Shown piece by piece: positions 9,093 through 17,453 of a stretch of DNA of 33,920 bases. Position 1 is the first letter of the stretch. Every line of letters begins with the position of its first letter. The notes below the pieces were generated by a model, which saw only the letters and a program-made list of their open reading frames with translations, did no database searches and was not told the DNA's origin. A program made the position numbers and the translations under genes. Source of the stretch: an uncultured Chloroflexota bacterium (GTDB lineage Bacteria > Chloroflexota > Limnocylindria > Limnocylindrales > CSP1-4); NCBI GenBank assembly GCA_903930745.1, contig CAIYZX010000181.1, positions 1 through 33,920 of the forward strand, written 5' to 3'.

Positions 9093-11231
9093 TCAGGCGC
9101 GGCCTGCCGCCACCTCGTCCGCTCGATTGCGTCCGGCGAGGAGGATGAGGTCCTCGTGGAGCTCGAACCACACCCCGTGATAGCTGTCCACGCGTGGCGA
9201 GGCAACGTACTTGCCATTGCCGGCGACGGCGGCAGCCACGGCTGCGCCGAGCCGAACGCCATAGCGCGCGAGCCGCGGCAACGCTGCGGCAGGGGACGCC
9301 AGCCACCGCTCGACCTCCACGTGGAGCTCGCGCAGACTCGCGAGCACCGCCGAGTCGTACACGGGGTCGGTGTGGTCGTTGAAGACTCCCTCGCTTCTCA
9401 TCTGCCAGGACGTCACAACGGTCTTCATCCGATGATCGAGCGCAAGAAAGGCGTCCAGCGCCGCGACCGCGTTCGCAGGCCCCCAGCTTGCCGTGTCCTC
9501 GGCGAGCCTCGCGATGCCCGCCGTCCTGCCCCCGGCAGTAAGGCGGAAGGAGCCGGCGCCCGCCTCGACGAGCCCGTCGGCAACCAGCTGCTCAATGAGC
9601 GAGGACGCGTCCTCGGCGGCGCAGCCGGTGGCGCTGGCAATGCCGTCGGGCCCCGCGTATCCCTTCACGACGAGGGCGCGGATCGCGTCGTGTGCATCAA
9701 CGGGCGCGCGCCCGCCAGCCACGGCGGCGGCAGGGGCACCCTGGGCCCCAGGGGCACCTGCCCCCTCCTGCTCGACGTGGATGCCGAGCTCGCGTGCCCA
9801 TCCAAGCAGCGTGGACACCTCGGGGACGACCGCCTCCACACCGGCAATGGCGCCCTTGAACACCTCTCCCGTGGCGCCGTCGATCGTGATCGTGTCGCCT
9901 CGGCGGATCACGGTGTCCCCTATCGTCACGGTGTCGGACCCGACGTCGACGGTGCTCGCGCCCACGACCGCCGGAATGCCCCACCCTCGCGCCACAACGG
10001 CCGCATGACTGGCGAACCCGCCGGTCGTGGTAAGGACCCCGGCGGCACGACTCATGCCATGCACATCGTCCGGCGACGTCTCCCGGCGAACGAGGATCAC
10101 CCGTGCTCCGCCATCGGCTGCAGTGACCGCGTCCTCCGGTGTCAGCTGGACCTCGCCGCACGCGACGCCCGGCGACGCCGGCAGGCCGCTCGCGAGAGCG
10201 GGGCCCGCATCGGATCGCCCCTTCAAGGTCGTCGGCGGGTTGGCCAGGGCGGATCGCACGCGCTCAACCGCCTGTGCGCGGGTCAACCCGAACGTGGGGT
10301 CCCCGGCCATCTCGACAGCCATCCGCAAGGCCGCCTGGGGCGTGCGCTTGCCGACGCGCACCTGCAGCATCCAGAGCCGTCTGCGCTCGATCGTGAACTC
10401 GATGTCGCAACAGTCACGGTAGTGGCGCTCAAGCGTGGTGGCGTACCTGCGCAGCTCGCCGGCCACCTCGGGCATGCGCTCGCGCAGGCAGCCGATGGGC
10501 TCGGTGACGTGCGTGCCGGCGACGACATCCTCGCCCTGCGCGTTGAACATCACGTCGCCGTAGAGCTCGTTCTCGCCCGTCGCCGGGTTGCGCGTGAAGA
10601 GGACGCCCGTGCCGGAGTCCTCGCCCCTGTTGCCGAAGACCATCGCCTGGACCGTGACACCCGTGCCAAGGTCATCAGGGATGCCCTCCTTCGCGCGGTA
10701 CGCCCTGGCTCGATCGCTGTTCCAGGAGAGGAACACGGCTTCCACCGCACCCCGGAGCTGGTCCCAGGGGTCCGCGGGAACGATCGTCACGCCGACGATC
10801 TCGCGGTAGACCCTGACAAACCGGTCGTGGCAATCTGCCGCGAATGCCGCATCTCCCGAGGTAGCGGCGAGTCCCGCCTCGGTGTCATCGTTGAGGCCGA
10901 GGTTGAGGATGGTGTCCATCATTCCCGGCATGGAACGCGGTGCCCCGGACCGCACGCTCACGAGCAGCGGGTCGGCGGCGTCGCCGAAGCGACGCCCCAC
11001 CTTCTCCTCCAGGCGCGCCATCTGCGCGCGCAGCTCATCCTCGAGACCCGCAGGCCAGCCACCGGCGAGATAGGCGTTGCAGGTGGCCGTCCCCACCGTG
11101 AAGGCGGGCGGTACCGGCAGGCCGAGCTCCACGGCCATGGTGGCGATGTTCGCCGCCTTGCCACCGATCTTGAGCGTGAGCTCGTCCAGAGACAGGCCGT
11201 GATCATGGTCATAGGCAAAGACCTGGGGCAC
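9093..11231 (-). CDS. Truncated pyruvate phosphate dikinase-like protein: ATP-grasp domain, phosphohistidine swivelling domain, C-terminal winged-helix-like region; no PEP/pyruvate TIM barrel
   Basis: MPQVFAYDHDHGLSLDELTLKIGGKAANIATMAVELGLPVPPAFTV..., SVRSGAPRSMPGMMDTILNLGLND, GVLFTRNPATGENELYGD (PPDK N-terminal), TTGGFASHAAVVARGWGIPAVVG (His domain). The remaining ~250 aa do not read as a PEP-binding barrel. Confidence 0.85.
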   Translation of the reverse strand: MPQVFAYDHDHGLSLDELTLKIGGKAANIATMAVELGLPVPPAFTVGTATCNAYLAGGWPAGLEDELRAQMARLEEKVGRRFGDAADPLLVSVRSGAPRSMPGMMDTILNLGLNDDTEAGLAATSGDAAFAADCHDRFVRVYREIVGVTIVPADPWDQLRGAVEAVFLSWNSDRARAYRAKEGIPDDLGTGVTVQAMVFGNRGEDSGTGVLFTRNPATGENELYGDVMFNAQGEDVVAGTHVTEPIGCLRERMPEVAGELRRYATTLERHYRDCCDIEFTIERRRLWMLQVRVGKRTPQAALRMAVEMAGDPTFGLTRAQAVERVRSALANPPTTLKGRSDAGPALASGLPASPGVACGEVQLTPEDAVTAADGGARVILVRRETSPDDVHGMSRAAGVLTTTGGFASHAAVVARGWGIPAVVGASTVDVGSDTVTIGDTVIRRGDTITIDGATGEVFKGAIAGVEAVVPEVSTLLGWARELGIHVEQEGAGAPGAQGAPAAAVAGGRAPVDAHDAIRALVVKGYAGPDGIASATGCAAEDASSLIEQLVADGLVEAGAGSFRLTAGGRTAGIARLAEDTASWGPANAVAALDAFLALDHRMKTVVTSWQMRSEGVFNDHTDPVYDSAVLASLRELHVEVERWLASPAAALPRLARYGVRLGAAVAAAVAGNGKYVASPRVDSYHGVWFELHEDLILLAGRNRADEVAAGRA

Positions 11232-11283
11232 GCGTGGGTCCTCCCAAGGGCATCGTGCGGCCGTCTCGCGGACGGCCTTGGGG

Positions 11284-12171
11284 TCAAAGGACGGCGACCG
11301 GGTCCACCATCGAGCCCGTGGCGCCGCGGATCTTCACCGGCAGCGCGACGAACAGGAACTCGTAGATCCTCCGGCGGGCAAGCTCCTCGAGATCCAGGCT
11401 CTCCATGATGTAGATGCCGTTCTCGATGAGCAGCCTGGTGTGCACTGGCTGCGGATTGCCCTCCGGTCCCGGGTCGGGTGCCGGCTGGACCTCGAAGGTC
11501 TCCGTGTCCGACCCGGCGGCGACCACGCCTCGCTCAAGCATCCACTGGGCCGCGGACAGGTCGGGGCCGGGCGTCTTGTGCGCGGCCATCCTCTCGGCAT
11601 CGGGCCAGAGGCCCATGTACCCGGTGCGGATGACCACGACATCCCAGGGCCGGACGGCAACGCCTTGAGCTGCACAGATCGCCTCCATCTCGGCGGCATC
11701 GATCGGTGACCCCTTGGGCAGGCACTCGACGCCGCGGAAGGTGGGGGCATCGACGAGGACGCCGCGGGTGAAGAACGGCGGCATGCTGGAGGCATCCCCG
11801 TGCACCGGACCAAAGTCGGTCAGGTGCTCGTCCGCAGCGCCGCCACCGTACCAGTGCATGTCGTCGCCGATCGTCATGTGGGCGAGGGCATCCATGTGCG
11901 CTCCAGAGTGGCTCGTCGCCATGACGTACTCGGCCATGTAGCCGAGGCCCGCGTCATTCACCGGGCCCCACGGCTGGGCACCGGTCACCCGGATCCCGCG
12001 TGGCGTCCGGTAGTTGAGCACCTGGAAGGGCGGGTGGCCCGGGAACAGCGGCATGCCCGGGAACCTGACCGCACTGAGCGAGATCATCTCGCCGGCCTGG
12101 ACCAGGCGCGCCGCCTGGGCGACCTGCGAGGCAGGCATGTCCCCGATGGGGCCGAGCTGGGAACCACTCAC
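11284..12171 (-). CDS. Cyclase-family protein (kynurenine formamidase-like metal-dependent hydrolase)
   Basis: SHSGAHMDALAHM (HxGTHxDxxxH-like), DVVVIRTGYMGLWPDAERM. GTG start overlaps the upstream TGA (GTGA). Confidence 0.85.
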   Translation of the reverse strand: MSGSQLGPIGDMPASQVAQAARLVQAGEMISLSAVRFPGMPLFPGHPPFQVLNYRTPRGIRVTGAQPWGPVNDAGLGYMAEYVMATSHSGAHMDALAHMTIGDDMHWYGGGAADEHLTDFGPVHGDASSMPPFFTRGVLVDAPTFRGVECLPKGSPIDAAEMEAICAAQGVAVRPWDVVVIRTGYMGLWPDAERMAAHKTPGPDLSAAQWMLERGVVAAGSDTETFEVQPAPDPGPEGNPQPVHTRLLIENGIYIMESLDLEELARRRIYEFLFVALPVKIRGATGSMVDPVAVL

Positions 12172-14423
12172 CGCGCACCATCCTCCTGCAGCGCTCGCCA
12201 GACACGTTCGGGCGTCAGGGGCAGATCCCGGATCGGGACGCCGATCGCGTCGCGAACCGCGGCGCCGACAGCGGAGGCGACGCACAGCAATGCACCCTCG
12301 CTCATCCCCTTGGACCCGTACGGGCCGGGCCCGTCCTCGTTCTCGATGATCTCGCTCCGCAGCTCGACCGGCAGATCCATGATCGTCGGGATCCGATAGT
12401 CGATCGCGCCAAGGTTCCGCATCCGTCCACGTTCGTCGTAGATGCAGTGCTCCATCAGCGTGTGACCGAGGCCCATGATCGCCGCACCCTCGTCCTGCAT
12501 CCGGACGTGGAGCGGGTTGAGGGCCTTGCCCACATCGGAGACGGTGATGTGCTTCACCAGCGTCACGTCACCGGTCTCGCGATCCACGTCCGCCTCGATG
12601 ACGGTGCAGTTGAACTCGAAGAAGGCCGGTGCGCCGGAGAGTGGATGCGACGGATCGGCATCCTTGCGCACCTCGCCGAGTCCCGTGATCTCTCCGCCGA
12701 GCCTGCCGAGCCCGGACGCAAGCACCTCCCGAATGGTGAGCACGCGACCGTCGGCGACCCGGACGACGCCGGCGTCAACGATCACGTCCCCCACCTCGAC
12801 ACCCGCGATCCGCGCCGCCAGTGCACCCAGCTTCGCCTGCACGTCCCGGCAGGCCATGAGAACCGCGTTGCCCATCAGGACCGTGGACCGGCTCGCGGAG
12901 GTCTGCTGGTCGTACGGCACGATCGCCGTGTCACCCATGATGACCGTCACCCAGTCCATCGGCGCGCCGAGCTCCTGCGCCACGATCTGCGAGAACACGG
13001 TGCGGGCTCCCTGGCCCATGTCCGAGGTGCCCGCGTAGACGACAGCGCTGCCGTCTCCGAGGAGGCGCACGATCGCGTAGGACAGTCCCGTCGTCGGCCC
13101 CGACTTGATGCCGAGTGCGATGCCACGACCTCGGCCTGGAGGCAGCGGCGCGTCCCAGCCGCCTTCCGAGGCCGCACGGCGCACGGTCTGCTCCCAGTCA
13201 CCGTCGGCAGGGGTGTCGAACGGGATGAAGGCATCGCCCTTCCGCGCCAGGTTGAGCAGGCGGATGGCGAGCCGGTCCATGCCGAGCTCGAGCGCGCCCT
13301 GGTCGAGGTTGGACTCCACTGCCCAGTTGATCTGCGGGTTGCCGAAGCCGCGAAAGGCGGTGGACGGCACCGTGTGGCTCAGCACGCTCCGTGCCAGGAT
13401 CCTCACCGCGGGGATGTTGTACGGCCCGGCCGCCGGGTAGCTGCCCTTGGCAACGACGCGGTCGGCGATGTCCACGTAGGCACCGATCAGGTAGTCGGCC
13501 TCGATGTCCTGGAAGAGGATGTGGCCAGCAGCGTCGAAGCCGGTGCGAACATGCGACGCACAGGCCGCTCGGCGGACCGCCTGGAACGACTCCTCGAGCG
13601 TCAGGACGAGCCTGACAGGTCTACCCAGCCTGAGCGCGGCGAACACCACCGCGGGTTCGTGCTTGGCGTGCTGCTTGCCTCCGAACCCGCCGCCGGGATC
13701 CGGGGCGTGGACACGGACCTTGGAGAGCGGTAGGCCGACGAGGCCGGCAATCTGCTTCTGGAGCCAGTTGGGGTGTTGGATCGTGCTCCAGACCACGACG
13801 CCGTCGCCGTCGGGCGCAGCGATGAACGCGTGGGGCTCGATGGCGAACTGCGTGACGATGGGGAAGCTGTACCGGCCCTCGACGACGAGGTGCGCCTTCG
13901 CCTCCTCGGCCTCGACGTCACCCCAGCCAACGCGGTGCTCGGTGAGCACGTTGCCGAGCGCGAGGCCGGTGTCTCCACGAAGCGCCGGGTCCTGCACGAG
14001 GGGCGCACCCGGCGCGAGTGCCCCGGCGATCGTGAAGACCGCAGGCAGCTCCTCGTAGTCCACCTTGACGAGGGCCGCGGCCCGCTCGGCGAGCTCTCTC
14101 GTGTCGGCCACGACGATCGCCACCGGGTCGCCGTGGTACTTGGTCTCGCGCACCGCGAGCACCGGTCGATCGGCAACCTGTGGGCCATATCGCGGCATCG
14201 GGTCCGGCAGGTCGGCCGCCGTCATGACGAGATGCACGCCAGGGAGTGCGAGCGCCGCCGAGCCGTCGATCCCGACGATGCGGGCCCGCGCACAGTCGAG
14301 GTGGACAAGCTTCGCATGCAGGGCACCCGGCACGTGGAGGTCCGCCAGGTACGCCTGGGCTCCGGTGACCCGGTCAGTCCCGCCGACCCTGTTGGGGGAC
14401 TCCCCGATAGGCGACGCGCTCAT
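12168..14423 (-). CDS. Xanthine dehydrogenase-family molybdopterin-binding subunit
   Basis: MSASPIGESPNRVGGTDRVTGAQAYLADL..., DPGGGFGGKQHAKHEPAVVFAALRLGRPVRLVLTLEESF, TAFRGFGNPQ, TSDMGQGARTVFSQI, GSKGMSEGALL (catalytic Glu region). Confidence 0.93.
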   Translation of the reverse strand: MSASPIGESPNRVGGTDRVTGAQAYLADLHVPGALHAKLVHLDCARARIVGIDGSAALALPGVHLVMTAADLPDPMPRYGPQVADRPVLAVRETKYHGDPVAIVVADTRELAERAAALVKVDYEELPAVFTIAGALAPGAPLVQDPALRGDTGLALGNVLTEHRVGWGDVEAEEAKAHLVVEGRYSFPIVTQFAIEPHAFIAAPDGDGVVVWSTIQHPNWLQKQIAGLVGLPLSKVRVHAPDPGGGFGGKQHAKHEPAVVFAALRLGRPVRLVLTLEESFQAVRRAACASHVRTGFDAAGHILFQDIEADYLIGAYVDIADRVVAKGSYPAAGPYNIPAVRILARSVLSHTVPSTAFRGFGNPQINWAVESNLDQGALELGMDRLAIRLLNLARKGDAFIPFDTPADGDWEQTVRRAASEGGWDAPLPPGRGRGIALGIKSGPTTGLSYAIVRLLGDGSAVVYAGTSDMGQGARTVFSQIVAQELGAPMDWVTVIMGDTAIVPYDQQTSASRSTVLMGNAVLMACRDVQAKLGALAARIAGVEVGDVIVDAGVVRVADGRVLTIREVLASGLGRLGGEITGLGEVRKDADPSHPLSGAPAFFEFNCTVIEADVDRETGDVTLVKHITVSDVGKALNPLHVRMQDEGAAIMGLGHTLMEHCIYDERGRMRNLGAIDYRIPTIMDLPVELRSEIIENEDGPGPYGSKGMSEGALLCVASAVGAAVRDAIGVPIRDLPLTPERVWRALQEDGAR

Positions 14424-14896
14424 CGTCCGGCCTCCGAGGCGGCCAGGACTGCGTCCGTGATCTGCTCGTAGCAGGCGCAGCGGCACAGGTTTCCGGCCAT
14501 GCCCTCCGCGATCTCCTCCCGGGTTGGATGGGGGTTCAGGTCCAGCAACGCGTGGGCTGACATGAGCTGCCCGGGGATGCAGAAGCCGCACTGCACCGCG
14601 CCCTTGTCCAGGAACGAGGTCTGCAGCGTCGACAGGCGGCCATCGGCGGACGAGAGCCCCTCGACGGTGAGAATCACCGCCCCATCCGCCTCCACCGCGA
14701 GCACCAGGCACGAGTCCACGGCACGTCCGTCCACGATGACCGTGCAGGCGCCGCATTCGCCGACGAGGCAGCACTCCTTGGTTCCCGTCAGTCCGAGATC
14801 GTCGCGCAGGACATCGAGCAGGGTGTGCTGGGGTGCCACGTCCAGCACGCGTCGCCGGCCATTGACCGTCAGCTCGATGGGAAGGGTGAGCGTCAC
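14420..14896 (-). CDS. (2Fe-2S)-binding subunit of molybdenum hydroxylase
   Basis: TLPIELTVNGRRRVLDVAPQHTLLDVLRDDLGLTGTKECCLVGECGACTVIVDG...QCGFCIPGQLMSAHALL...GNLCRCACYEQI. ATGA overlap with the next gene. Confidence 0.93.
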   Translation of the reverse strand: MTLTLPIELTVNGRRRVLDVAPQHTLLDVLRDDLGLTGTKECCLVGECGACTVIVDGRAVDSCLVLAVEADGAVILTVEGLSSADGRLSTLQTSFLDKGAVQCGFCIPGQLMSAHALLDLNPHPTREEIAEGMAGNLCRCACYEQITDAVLAASEAGR

Positions 14897-14897
14897 G

Positions 14898-15764
14898 TCA
14901 CTGCTCCCCCGCCGCCAGGCGCTCGAGCGCGATGGCAAGGGCACGTCTGCCCAGGACACGCAGCATCGCGAGACGGTACTCGGGTCCGGCCCGCATTGAG
15001 GTCGCGGATGGGGAGGCATCGGCGAGGATCGTCGCAAGGACGTCGGCCCTGGCGGCATCCGGCGCGCCGGGGTCGGCCAGCACACCAGAGGTGTCCACCC
15101 GGACCAGCGGTCGCGGCCCCACGCTCCCAAAGGCGACCCTGGTCACGCCCGCTGCGTCCACTCCGCAGGCCAGCGTGACGGAGGCGAGATCATGACCCCG
15201 TCGGCGCGTTCGACGCTGGTGGGCACTGGCGATCCGGCTTGCGGGCATTGGGACCTCCACTGCAACCACCAGTTCGCCGGGGGCGAGCGTCGTGATCCCG
15301 GATCTGACGAACAGGTCGTCCACGGCGATCCGGCGCACTCCCGTCGGACCCGCTGCCACGACCCGGGCATCGTGCACGAGGAGCGGGGGTGCCGTGTCGG
15401 CGGCGGGCGAGGCATTGCAGATGTTCCCGCCCAGCGTCGCGCGATTGCGGATCTGGATGGAGCCGACAGCTGCGGCCGCCTCACCGAGCGCGTGGGCATG
15501 CCTGCGCACGATCGGACTGGCGGCGATCTCGGTCATTGTCGTTGTCGCACCGATCACGATCGTCCCGGCCTCGTTGCGGATCCCGGGCGCAAGCTCAGGG
15601 ACGCGCTTGATGTCCACCACGAGGGCAGGCGAGGCAGAGCCGTCGCGGAGCCGGATGATGAGATCGGTTCCACCGGCGAGCACGCGAGCACCAGGGCCGC
15701 GCTCGGCGAGGAGCGCGAGCGCGTCCGCGAGCGTGTTGGGACAGGCGTAGGCGAATGGTTGCAT
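14898..15764 (-). CDS. FAD-binding subunit of molybdenum hydroxylase (CoxM/XDH-B-like)
   Basis: MQPFAYACPNTLADALALLAERGPGARVLAGGTDLIIRLRDG..., GSIQIRNRATLGGNICNASPAADTAPPLL. Confidence 0.93.
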   Translation of the reverse strand: MQPFAYACPNTLADALALLAERGPGARVLAGGTDLIIRLRDGSASPALVVDIKRVPELAPGIRNEAGTIVIGATTTMTEIAASPIVRRHAHALGEAAAAVGSIQIRNRATLGGNICNASPAADTAPPLLVHDARVVAAGPTGVRRIAVDDLFVRSGITTLAPGELVVAVEVPMPASRIASAHQRRTRRRGHDLASVTLACGVDAAGVTRVAFGSVGPRPLVRVDTSGVLADPGAPDAARADVLATILADASPSATSMRAGPEYRLAMLRVLGRRALAIALERLAAGEQ

Positions 15765-15786
15765 GATGACCGGCCAGCCCCTGCCG

Positions 15787-16674
15787 CTAGAGGATCCTGT
15801 CGACCTCGTCCATCAGCACCTGCGGGCTGGAGGCACGGATGAAGTAGAAGGGACGCTGACAGAAGTCGTCAACGAACTGGGCGCGGCGGGCACGGAGCAC
15901 GTCGTTGTCCACCATCGGCATGACGTGCCCGGGAGCCAGCAGCTCGTTGGTGAGAAGGTAGTTCTGCAGGGAGTGCAGGAACTGGAAGCCCCGCTCGAAC
16001 GGGATGAGCTCGTTGGTCGCCGGGTCGAAGTTCCCATCGATCGCCGGGACGATCACGAGGTCGATGTTCGGAGTGCCCTCATACCTGCCCCACGTGGGCA
16101 TTGTGCCCCAGAACTTCTCGACGCCCTTGTTGGGGGCGGCCTTGTCCGAGCGCTCCGTGCCCTCGGTTCGCCTGACCAGGAACGTGTCCTCGGAGCCCGC
16201 CACGGCTCGCCCGTCATCGCTGATGACCGTCGTCTCCGATGCGACCTGGAGCGCGCCGCGCACGCCGGCCTCGATCAGGCCCATGCTCTTGCCGTGATTG
16301 GACTCGCCCCCCAGGAACAGGAACGTCTTGCCCCGGTAGTTCACGGCGGCGCTGTGGCTCGGGTGCTCCCCCTTGGCCTCCATGCGCAGCGCCAGCATCG
16401 CCACGATCGCCTTCTGCAGCGGTCCGGCCGGCCAGCTGCCGGTGAACGTCATCGTCCGCCCGTCGTAGGACGCGCGCTTCGCTCCGTCCTGGTTCCATAC
16501 GATGTCCGGCGCCTCGAGCGTCACCGCCGGGGAGATCCGCACGTCGGCGAGCCTGTAGTTCAGGAAGTTGAGATCGTCGAGCACGTGCTCGCGAGGCTCG
16601 CCGCCGTAGACGTCGATGCGGAGGCGGGCCTTGCCTGCCGAGAACTCCTCTGTAAGGCGCAGGTTGCTGTTCAT
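15787..16674 (-). CDS. HPr kinase/PEPCK-like P-loop protein of unknown function
   Basis: HSAAVNYRGKTFLFLGGESNHGKSMGLIEAGVRGAL (Walker A GESNHGKS after a beta strand, as in HprK) followed by TTVISDDGRAV. ATG overlaps the GntR stop (ATGA). Confidence 0.6.
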   Translation of the reverse strand: MNSNLRLTEEFSAGKARLRIDVYGGEPREHVLDDLNFLNYRLADVRISPAVTLEAPDIVWNQDGAKRASYDGRTMTFTGSWPAGPLQKAIVAMLALRMEAKGEHPSHSAAVNYRGKTFLFLGGESNHGKSMGLIEAGVRGALQVASETTVISDDGRAVAGSEDTFLVRRTEGTERSDKAAPNKGVEKFWGTMPTWGRYEGTPNIDLVIVPAIDGNFDPATNELIPFERGFQFLHSLQNYLLTNELLAPGHVMPMVDNDVLRARRAQFVDDFCQRPFYFIRASSPQVLMDEVDRIL

Positions 16675-17426
16675 GGGATCCCTTCCGGTGTGTGAGCGGG
16701 TTCCGGCCCCGTGCCGGTTCGTGCGGCGGGTGAGGGCTGATGCTGATCGGCTTCGCCATCACCCGGTCCGGGCTCCAGCCAGAGCGTGGCCAGCATCGTC
16801 CGCGCGTCGCTGAAGTGGGTCCGGATGGCCGTCTCGGCGGCTGTCCCGTCGCGGCGTCGGAGGGCATCGAGCACAGGGCCGTGTAGCCCGGCGATCCGAC
16901 GCCGGTCCGAGCCGGCCACCGCGAGCGTGATGTACGTCCGGGAGTACGGCTCGAGGAGGCCCCAGACCCGCTTCAGCGTCTTGTTCCCGCTGACGTCCAC
17001 GAGATACCCGTGGAAGGCGGCGTCGGCAGAGGCCTCCCCCACCGTGTCTCCGGCCTCTGCGCCTGCGTGCATCGCGTCCAGGAGAACGCCGAGCCGCTCG
17101 ACGTCATCGTCGGTCAGCCTGGGCACCGCGAGACGTACAACGAGCGCCTCCAGTTCGGACCGGACGACATACGCCTCGAGAAGCTCATCACGAGAGGGAC
17201 GGCGGACCCGGGCGCCGCGAAACGCGGCGATCTCCACGACTCCGAGGGCCTCGAGATCTCGGAGGGCCTCGCGGACAGGCGCCTGGCTCGTCCCGAACTC
17301 GCGCGCCACCCGGGTCTCAATGATCCGGGACCCGGGCTGATAGCGGCCGTCAAGGATCGCCTCGAGCAGGCGATCCTTGACGGTGTCGGACAGGACGCTG
17401 CGTGAGATCGTCGTCTCGGCAGCCAT
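16671..17426 (-). CDS. GntR-family transcriptional regulator, FCD-type (paralog 1)
   Basis: VKDRLLEAILDGRYQPGSRIIETRVAREFGTSQAPVREALRDLEALGVVEIAAFRGARVRRPS plus a helical C-terminal FCD-like domain. Confidence 0.92.
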   Translation of the reverse strand: MAAETTISRSVLSDTVKDRLLEAILDGRYQPGSRIIETRVAREFGTSQAPVREALRDLEALGVVEIAAFRGARVRRPSRDELLEAYVVRSELEALVVRLAVPRLTDDDVERLGVLLDAMHAGAEAGDTVGEASADAAFHGYLVDVSGNKTLKRVWGLLEPYSRTYITLAVAGSDRRRIAGLHGPVLDALRRRDGTAAETAIRTHFSDARTMLATLWLEPGPGDGEADQHQPSPAARTGTGPEPAHTPEGIP

Positions 17427-17453
17427 CCCGGGGGTCTCCTCTCGCCGCGCTGG

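Noticed and set aside
9066-11408. 780-aa plus-strand ORF antisense to the PPDK-like gene
   Set aside because: No recognisable domain; mirror of a well-supported coding gene on the minus strand.
12447-13733. 428-aa plus-strand ORF antisense to the Mo-hydroxylase subunit
   Set aside because: Antisense artefact; the minus strand encodes a canonical XDH-family protein.
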